A stretch of DNA of 49,930 nt from a bacterium (GTDB lineage: Bacteria > Bdellovibrionota > UBA1018). Made by a program: the position numbers and the translations under genes. The notes below the pieces were generated by a model. The model saw only the letters and a program-made list of their open reading frames with translations, was not told where the DNA came from and did not search any database. The DNA lies in the NCBI GenBank assembly GCA_019751945.1, contig JAIEMT010000057.1, forward strand, positions 1 to 49,930, written 5' to 3'. Below are positions 24,714-30,868 of this stretch, piece after piece (positions within the stretch are counted from its first letter, which is position 1; every line of letters starts with the position of its first letter).

Positions 24714-25988
24714 CTAGTCTTTGTGTCGCCAGTCTTTATCCATAATGAGGCGAGCGCCTCGGCGAAAAGTGAAATAGGACCACGTCCATTGCAAGAAGAC
24801 AAAAACTCGGTTCTTAAATCCAATGAGATAGAAGATGTGAACAAAGAGCCAGGTGAGCCAAGCTAGAAAACCTCCCATTTGGAATTTACCAAATTGAAGA
24901 ACCGCAAGTTTTCGACCAATCGTCGCGAGCTGGCCCTTGTCGAGATACTTGAAATCGTCCCTAGGTTTGCCAACCACAGTTTTTACAATATTCAATGCCG
25001 CGTGACGCCCTTGTTGAATTGCCACCGGCGCAAGACCCGGAAGCGCTTTTTCTTCTGACTCAAAGCAGGCCTGGTCTCCCAAAACAAAAACTTCGGGATG
25101 TCCCGCAATACTCAAGTCCTTCTGAACAATGACGCGACCCACTCGATCCAAAGGCACGCCCAAACTTTTTCCCAGAGTAGACGGCTGCACACCGGCTGCC
25201 CACACTACTGTTGCAGCCCGAAGACCCTCGTTGCCCAGCTGTACTCCGTCGGACCCGACATGGGTGACACGAGAGGAAGTCCAGATCTGAACACCTAGTT
25301 TTTCGAGATCGCGCGCGGCACGCTTGGAGAGTTCGGGAGAAAAACTGGCCAGAATTCTGGGCCCGGCCTCAATGAGAATCACTCGAGTGCGAGAGGGATC
25401 AATATTGCGAAAATCTCGCTCCAAAGAATAGCGGCTGATTTCACTGATGGCTCCAGCTAGCTCCACTCCGGTAGGACCAGCGCCCACCACAATGAAAGTC
25501 AGAAGCTCCTTCTTCTTTTCAGGGTTGCTCTCTTTTTCAGCCTGCTCAAAGGCCAACAACACTCGACGTCGAATTTCGGTGGCTTGCTCTAAAGTTTTCA
25601 AACCCGGAGCAAAGTTTTCCCAATCCTCGTGACCGAAATAACTGTGGTTCGCTCCACAAGCCAAAACCAAATAATCGTAAGAAAGAGGAGGCGAGCCCTC
25701 AATCACCACTTTCCTACTTTTGAGATCGACGCCAGTCACTTCTCCCATAAACACTTCGGTATTTTTATATCCCGCTAGAACAGATCGGATGGGTGAAGCG
25801 ATTTCAGCAGGAGACAATCCCGCCGTAGCCACTTGGTACAGGAGAGGTTGAAAAAGGTGATGATTGCGACGATCGACCAGGGTGATCCGGAGAGAGGAAT
25901 TCTTTCCCAAGACCTTGGCGGCATTCAGCCCCGCAAAGCCGCCCCCGACAATCACGACGTGAGTGGAGTCCTGCTCAGATTTGGCCAT
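24714..25988 (-). CDS. ndh: type II NADH dehydrogenase
   Basis: 424 residues with the two dinucleotide folds of NDH-2: FAD-binding VVIVGGGFAGLNAA at the N-terminus and NADH-binding VVGAGPTGVELAGAISE near residue 160. It also has the quinone-site segment QQGRHAALNI and the FAD-contact VFVLGDQAC. The C-terminus carries two hydrophobic segments (FLAWLTWLFVHIFYLIGF and FVFLQWTWSYF), typical of membrane-bound members that pass electrons from NADH to quinone without pumping protons. It starts 15 bases after the Lgt-like fusion gene, so they are likely co-transcribed. No iron-sulfur motif, as expected. Confidence 0.94.
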   Translation of the reverse strand: MAKSEQDSTHVVIVGGGFAGLNAAKVLGKNSSLRITLVDRRNHHLFQPLLYQVATAGLSPAEIASPIRSVLAGYKNTEVFMGEVTGVDLKSRKVVIEGSPPLSYDYLVLACGANHSYFGHEDWENFAPGLKTLEQATEIRRRVLLAFEQAEKESNPEKKKELLTFIVVGAGPTGVELAGAISEISRYSLERDFRNIDPSRTRVILIEAGPRILASFSPELSKRAARDLEKLGVQIWTSSRVTHVGSDGVQLGNEGLRAATVVWAAGVQPSTLGKSLGVPLDRVGRVIVQKDLSIAGHPEVFVLGDQACFESEEKALPGLAPVAIQQGRHAALNIVKTVVGKPRDDFKYLDKGQLATIGRKLAVLQFGKFQMGGFLAWLTWLFVHIFYLIGFKNRVFVFLQWTWSYFTFRRGARLIMDKDWRHKD

Positions 25989-26003
25989 GACGCCTTAGTT
26001 CTA

Positions 26004-27605
26004 CTATTGCACCTCAGCAGAATCAATTTGAGGTTTGCCAGCAACGTTCAGGTACTCGCCCACGTTCGTTCTGAGGGCCCCTAGGATCTTTGTATAGAGG
26101 ATAGAATTGCTTAAAAAGAATGGCATGGTCTGACGCGCCTTCAAATAGGCGGGAAACACATCCATCGTCTTGTACCAGTTGATGAAGTTGCCAAAGTAAA
26201 AGAAGTTTCGATTCAACCCGGTATAGCTGATGACATGCTTTGCTCCAGCGGCCAGCCAATCAGGTGCCAAAGTAGAACCGTAGCAAGCTTGCATGAAAAC
26301 CAGATTCAGATGCCGGAGCTTTCCCTTCCAAGTCGCCAACTCCTCCCAGGAAAGAAAGTAGTTCTCACCCGAAGAAAGGTAATTGGGTGCGCCGTGGGTC
26401 AGCAAAATCAAATCGTAAGGTTGCCCTGCGGCTTCGAGCTTGAGAATAGAACGTTCGAGAACGTTGAATCCCACCTTGTCGTAAGGAATGTAGATAATCT
26501 CGTCATAGATCTCGGAAAGCTCAGGAAAGAATTGCCACCAAGAAAGAACTTCTAGGCGCTGAGGCAAGTCCGTCTTGTAAGCCTGCTTGATTTGTTCGGT
26601 GTACCCTTTTTGCACCCAGGAATCCGAAGCCATGAACAGAGCGTTCTTTCCTTTTCTTTCATGCCGAAACCGAGAAGGATTGAACTTGGGATGAGTGACG
26701 AAGGTCTGTGCGGTTCCGTCTGAAGTATCCAAAGAATCGTAGTCCGAAACCTTCGGAGCAGAAGGCAAGATGCAGGACGAAAGTCCCAACGTCACCAAGA
26801 GCGCCCCTACGGTTGCCAAACGCTGCGAGCGGAAGATCATTTTTTTCTCTTTGAAGTAGAGGTACGCACCCGCTGAAGAAACGATAGCGACAGAAATCAA
26901 CTGACTCGTAGAAAGATGGAGCAGCACATCCGAGCGTCTCATTTCATCGGCGCGGAAGAACTCCGTGAAAAAGCGTCCCACTCCATACATCACGCAGAAC
27001 CATGCGAAGAGCGGAAGGGTTGGCTTCTTTCGATAAAGGTAAATCAAAATTCCGGCGGTCAAAAAACCCAGGAATGAATCATAAAGCTGAACGGGATGAA
27101 CCGGGATTCCCAAGAGTGGCATAACCGATTGCGGATTGTAAAAGCGCACCGCCCAAGGCAGCGTGCAAACCTTGCCCCAGCAACAACCCCCGGCAAAACA
27201 CCCCACTCGTAGAATTCCGTAACTGATCGCCACGATGATGGCTCCGAGATTCCACGCCTTCAGACGCTCGTGCGGCTTAAAGGTCAGGCGTACTCCCCAG
27301 AAAAAAGCCAAGGTCCCACCGATGAAAGCTCCGTAGAAGGTTTTGCCGTCTAAACGAGTAAAAATTTCTAAGGGATGTTTGAGCAGCTCGGGTCTTTCCC
27401 AAAGCGCGTGAAAGAGACGACCACCCCAAATCCCCGAAGCCATGATCGAAATCACGAGCACAGGAATTCTGAGAAAGTATTTCTGCTTTCTGAAACCAAA
27501 GAGAAGAATCCCGATCGCCAAGGAAAGGCAAAACAGGTCGAGGATAAAGTTAGTAGGAAAGAGGAAGAACTGTTCTCCAATTTTAAACTGCAAAAAAGGA
27601 AGCAT
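26004..27605 (-). CDS. Lgt-like membrane protein fused to a lipoprotein with a caspase-like domain
   Basis: 533 residues in one frame. Residues 1-255 resemble prolipoprotein diacylglyceryl transferase: about seven membrane helices with GGRLFHALWE, FYGAFIGGTLA (Tyr91 where the Lgt HGG motif is usual), ILRVGCFAGGCCWG, HPVQLYDSFLG and GRFFTEFFRAD. At Met256 a second start-like segment follows: a hydrophobic run ending GLSSC with a lipobox Cys278. Residues 320-500 form an alpha/beta domain with LLTHGAPN (His404) and LVFMQACYGS (Cys441), the His-Gly and Ala-Cys pattern of clan CD peptidases. It may be a true fusion, or an internal start at 26840 may give a separate lipoprotein. It lies 23 bases after the secreted paralogues and 15 before ndh. 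Confidence 0.85.
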   Translation of the reverse strand: MLPFLQFKIGEQFFLFPTNFILDLFCLSLAIGILLFGFRKQKYFLRIPVLVISIMASGIWGGRLFHALWERPELLKHPLEIFTRLDGKTFYGAFIGGTLAFFWGVRLTFKPHERLKAWNLGAIIVAISYGILRVGCFAGGCCWGKVCTLPWAVRFYNPQSVMPLLGIPVHPVQLYDSFLGFLTAGILIYLYRKKPTLPLFAWFCVMYGVGRFFTEFFRADEMRRSDVLLHLSTSQLISVAIVSSAGAYLYFKEKKMIFRSQRLATVGALLVTLGLSSCILPSAPKVSDYDSLDTSDGTAQTFVTHPKFNPSRFRHERKGKNALFMASDSWVQKGYTEQIKQAYKTDLPQRLEVLSWWQFFPELSEIYDEIIYIPYDKVGFNVLERSILKLEAAGQPYDLILLTHGAPNYLSSGENYFLSWEELATWKGKLRHLNLVFMQACYGSTLAPDWLAAGAKHVISYTGLNRNFFYFGNFINWYKTMDVFPAYLKARQTMPFFLSNSILYTKILGALRTNVGEYLNVAGKPQIDSAEVQ

Positions 27606-27628
27606 AACAGCCCTCCCTCTTCCTTATC

Positions 27629-28123
27629 TTACTTCTGCTGGCCGCCGCGTAGAGCCGCTGCCAACTTGCCAGCGACTTCAGCTGCCTGAGCAGCACTGAG
27701 GCCAGTGCTCTTTTGCAAAGCATCCACTTGAGCTTGGTTCACTTCGCGTCCGTAGATGAAGTTCACCAAGTCTTCGTTGTTTTGCGGATCGATCGCCATC
27801 GTACCCATGTACGCAGCGATTTTTTCCTCGTTCGTAGCCAGAGCTTGAATGGAGCGGATCTTTTCCTGAAACTGAGCTGCGTTGGCGAACTCAGGTCTCT
27901 TAGCCATTTCGACCAGAACCTGATCCACCACAGCTAAGTTGCTGGCTTTAACTTCGTCAGAGCAAGCATCATAGCCGCACGAATAAACGTAACGGCAGCT
28001 TCGGAGAGGATAGTGCCCGGTACAGACTAACTGAGTGCCGCAATAGCGGTTCCCAGCGAAGGCTGCGTCCACCGAACCCACAGCAACGAGAGCGAGAGCA
28101 AAAAGAAAGTGAATCGATTTCAT
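27629..28123 (-). CDS. small secreted protein, second of a duplicated pair
   Basis: 164 residues with a signal peptide (about 1-23, ending DAAFA before GNRYCG). A cysteine-rich N-terminal segment follows (CGTQLVCTGHYPLRSCRYVYSCGYDAC, residues about 28-54, given here only as a landmark), likely disulfide-bonded. The C-terminal 110 residues are helical and closely match the upstream gene: SNLAVVDQVL, AAQFQEK, IAAYMGTMAIDPQNN and a closing AALRGGQQK. Function unknown. The ending strongly suggests a conserved interaction motif. It is separated from its paralogue by 9 bases and from the Lgt-like gene by 23. Confidence 0.8.
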   Translation of the reverse strand: MKSIHFLFALALVAVGSVDAAFAGNRYCGTQLVCTGHYPLRSCRYVYSCGYDACSDEVKASNLAVVDQVLVEMAKRPEFANAAQFQEKIRSIQALATNEEKIAAYMGTMAIDPQNNEDLVNFIYGREVNQAQVDALQKSTGLSAAQAAEVAGKLAAALRGGQQK

Positions 28124-28132
28124 GTCGACTCC

Positions 28133-28594
28133 TTACTTTTGCATTCCGCCGCGCAGAGCTTGAGCAACTGAACCGGCAACAATCTTTGCTTGTTCAGCCG
28201 AAAGACCCATGCTCGCTTGAAGAGCTTGAACCTGTTCAACCTTGATTTCACGCGCGTAAGCGAACTCAACCAATGCTTCTTGGTTCTGAGTGTCGATTGC
28301 CAAAGTGTTCATGTAAGCAGCGATCTTGGCATCGGTTGCTTGAATCGCTTGAATGGACTTCAAAGCATCGCGGAACTGTGCAGCTCCAGCGAACTCAGTG
28401 CGCTGAGCGATTTCATTCACAACGCGATCGACAGCAGCGACGTTGCTCTCTTGAACTTCAGGAGCGCACCATCCCCACCAGTAATAAGTGTAATAACCAC
28501 CACGGTAATAAGGCCGAGCACCCGGATAAGCGAATGCATTTGCGGCGGCGAATACCGAAACAACCAAAGCTAAAGCAGCAATCTGTTTCTTCAT
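28133..28594 (-). CDS. small secreted protein, first of a duplicated pair
   Basis: 153 residues from the ATG at 28594, preceded by AGGGGGAC; a longer reading from 28669 lacks a ribosome site and would hide the signal peptide. The signal ends ANAFA before YPGARPYY. A short Tyr/Trp/Gly-rich segment with one cysteine (YYTYYWWGWCAP) replaces the Cys-rich part of its neighbour. The C-terminal helical half has SNVAAVDRVV, AAQFRDALKSIQAI, IAAYMNTLAIDTQNQ and QALRGGMQK, nearly repeating the paralogue. Function unknown. A perfect 16-bp palindrome lies just upstream. It is the first gene of the five-gene run down to 23765. Confidence 0.8.
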   Translation of the reverse strand: MKKQIAALALVVSVFAAANAFAYPGARPYYRGGYYTYYWWGWCAPEVQESNVAAVDRVVNEIAQRTEFAGAAQFRDALKSIQAIQATDAKIAAYMNTLAIDTQNQEALVEFAYAREIKVEQVQALQASMGLSAEQAKIVAGSVAQALRGGMQK

Positions 28595-28612
28595 ATGTCC
28601 CCCTGTTTGAGA

Positions 28613-28628
28613 CTTGGCATATGCCAAG
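28613..28628. promoter_or_regulatory. perfect 16-bp palindrome, candidate operator
   Basis: CTTGGCATATGCCAAG is fully self-complementary and lies 18 bases before the start codon of the first gene of the minus-strand run, between it and the M20 gene. It could bind a dimeric regulator or form a small mRNA hairpin. Confidence 0.5.
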
Positions 28629-28686
28629 ACGTTTCCCGGGGGGTTAAACAGAAATACCCAGGAATGCAAGAGGGAGACTTCAGATT

Positions 28687-29958
28687 TTATTTCTGAATTT
28701 CACGCAGTAGGTCATAGTAGAAGATCACACCGTCTTGAAAACCTTTACGGGTGTTCTGGTCGCGATCTTCTACAAAAGGCTCCATTCCATAGGCCTGAAT
28801 TCCTGCGGCGCGCAAATAATAGGAATCCGTTTTCCCTGTTCCCACAGTAGGAATCACGGGAACGTGCGCACCAAAAGTACTCGTCACGACAGTTTTAAAT
28901 GCCTCGAAGACTTCATTCTTAATCGAAGAGCTGGGAATTGCGGGGAGTTCGGGTTCTTGCAACTCGATACTCACCTGTGGATCATCCACCAAGCGCGTGA
29001 ATCCTTCTACCAATGCCTCGGCCCCCGAAGAGGGTACTAAGCGAGCATTAATGATGGCTTCCGCTTGAGCCGGAATGGCATTGCCGCGAATCCCTCCATT
29101 AATCATCGTTGCAGAAAAAGTGGAGAACAACATGGAATAAGCGAGCTGATCAGATTCTCTCGTCGAACTTCTCAACTTCTGGATCCAATCTGGTGGCTGA
29201 TTGGTGAGTTTGGAAACCTGTTGAACAAATTCTCTCGCAGTCGAATCCGGCTTGAAAGGCGGTTGGTAGCGAGAAATTTTTGCGAGAGCTCGAGACAGAG
29301 CGTAGATCGCATTGTCGGGTTTCTGAAGCATGGCGTGGCCAGCCGTCCCCTTTGCAACGACTCGAAGATTCACTGTTCGCTTTTCTGTGGTTTGAATTCC
29401 CACCCACCACACCTTCCCATCTTTTGTAGCAGGTCTGCCGCGACTTCCTTCTCCGAAGGCCACCTCGGCATTAGCAAACTCGTCTCTATGTTCTTTTAAA
29501 AGATATTGAATTCCTACTTTTCCACCGGCTTCTTCATCGGCAGTACTCATAAAAATGATGTCTCGGTGAATCGGCAGGTGCATACGCTTGAAAAGGAGCA
29601 TCGAAACGGCTTGAGCAGCAATGACGCTCTTCATGTCGGAATTGCCACGGCCTTGACTGAGCAAGATTAGCGGACGCTTGGTTTTATCTCCCTTCAACCG
29701 AGCGATCAGGTTTGCACGCCCCGGTTGGGGTTCAATAATTTTCGTTGGAATGTCCGCTTTGTCGAAAAGCGCTTTCAGATATTTTGCGGCAGCGATTTCA
29801 TTTCCAGAAGGATTTGCGGAATCGATCTTCACTAAATCCTGCAGAATTTTTTGGGCTTCAGATTTTGCGCTCAACCAATCCGGACCTTCGGCATGAACCG
29901 AAAGCGGTGCACTCCAGAGCACACTCAACACCATCGAAAAGCTGAGAAGGGATTTCAC
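28687..29958 (-). CDS. exported M20-family peptidase homologue lacking active-site His motifs
   Basis: 423 residues with a signal peptide (ends LSVHA before EGPDW). The fold is clearly M20/M25/M40: GRANLIARLKGDK, STADEEAGG (catalytic Glu142/Glu143), GTAGHAMLQKPDNAI from the dimerisation domain and TVGTGKTDSYYLRAAGI near the end. Two regions that hold metal ligands are missing. After RPLILLS (residue 101) the chain jumps to QGRGNSDMKS, skipping the usual HxDVVP...DG section (about 30 residues). Near the C-terminus the HGxNER segment is absent between DRDQN and TRKGFQDG. The reading frame is intact, so it is probably expressed but not a zinc peptidase. It may act as a binding protein. Confidence 0.85.
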   Translation of the reverse strand: MKSLLSFSMVLSVLWSAPLSVHAEGPDWLSAKSEAQKILQDLVKIDSANPSGNEIAAAKYLKALFDKADIPTKIIEPQPGRANLIARLKGDKTKRPLILLSQGRGNSDMKSVIAAQAVSMLLFKRMHLPIHRDIIFMSTADEEAGGKVGIQYLLKEHRDEFANAEVAFGEGSRGRPATKDGKVWWVGIQTTEKRTVNLRVVAKGTAGHAMLQKPDNAIYALSRALAKISRYQPPFKPDSTAREFVQQVSKLTNQPPDWIQKLRSSTRESDQLAYSMLFSTFSATMINGGIRGNAIPAQAEAIINARLVPSSGAEALVEGFTRLVDDPQVSIELQEPELPAIPSSSIKNEVFEAFKTVVTSTFGAHVPVIPTVGTGKTDSYYLRAAGIQAYGMEPFVEDRDQNTRKGFQDGVIFYYDLLREIQK

Positions 29959-30019
29959 TCTCTTAGTCTACTGGGAGTCGGTTTTGACTCCAACGCTAAA
30001 CTGCACTAGAAGAAGCCCG

Positions 30020-30868
30020 ATGATTTGGGGACGACTTCTCTTTCTTGTTCTAAGCGCGACTCTTTCACTACCACCTGCCCACGCAGATCAGCTCTGGATG
30101 TCGACACCCCATGTCGAGCCCCGTGCAGTAAGCGTGGTCATTCACGGCTTAAACCTCAAACCAGAAAAAATGGATGAGATCGCCACCTTCTTAACTGCGC
30201 GAGGTTCGGAAGTTCTTCGAGTCAGCCTGACGGGACATCACGGGGACATCGAAGCCCGCAAAGACATTACCCGCCAGCTTTGGACGCAGGAGGTTTTTCA
30301 GGCGTATACAGAAGCCCGCGCTCACGCCGATCGGCTCCAAGTTCCCCTCTACTTTGTAGGCTATTCGTTGGGAGCGGTATTGAATCTCGACGTTTTGCTT
30401 CACCAATCTGCTCGCTACGACAAAATGATTTTCTTCGCACCCGCCATCGAGAATAAAGCCCCCGAAGGCATCATGCGCTTTCTTCGGCACTTGCTTGGAA
30501 AAAGCGGATCGCTTTTTAGTTTGAATTTGAAAGAATACCGAGCCCACGACAGCACCAGTTTCACCATGTATGTAGCACTTCTGGATTCTGAAAATGCGGT
30601 CCATGAAAAAGGCCTGCAAACTTTGGCCGGCATTCCAACTCTAATTTTTTTAGATCCAGATGATGAAACCGTGAGCTTCGATCGAACCGCGAAGCTCCTA
30701 CACGACTCTCAGCTAGAACCCGCTTGGAAGTTAATTCCAGTGAATAACAACGGCTCCACGCTTCGCAAAAAATACCACCACTTGATTATTGATCGCGAAA
30801 GCGTCGGCGTCGCTCAGTGGAGAACCTTGGAGCGCGCCATGGACGAACATCTCGATTTGTTAAAATAG
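30020..30868 (+). CDS. exported alpha/beta hydrolase
   Basis: 282 residues from the ATG at 30020, with AGAAG upstream; the TTG at 29984 would bury the signal peptide. The signal is MIWGRLLFLVLSATLSLPPAHA. The mature chain has the oxyanion-side VVIHGLNLKP, the nucleophile elbow GYSLGA (G-x-S-x-G), an acid candidate in IFLDPDDETV and the final His in KKYHHLIID, in the order of serine alpha/beta hydrolases. It is likely a periplasmic esterase or lipase of unknown substrate. Divergent from the M20 gene; its stop abuts that of the convergent 959-residue secreted protein. Confidence 0.9.
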   Translation: MIWGRLLFLVLSATLSLPPAHADQLWMSTPHVEPRAVSVVIHGLNLKPEKMDEIATFLTARGSEVLRVSLTGHHGDIEARKDITRQLWTQEVFQAYTEARAHADRLQVPLYFVGYSLGAVLNLDVLLHQSARYDKMIFFAPAIENKAPEGIMRFLRHLLGKSGSLFSLNLKEYRAHDSTSFTMYVALLDSENAVHEKGLQTLAGIPTLIFLDPDDETVSFDRTAKLLHDSQLEPAWKLIPVNNNGSTLRKKYHHLIIDRESVGVAQWRTLERAMDEHLDLLK

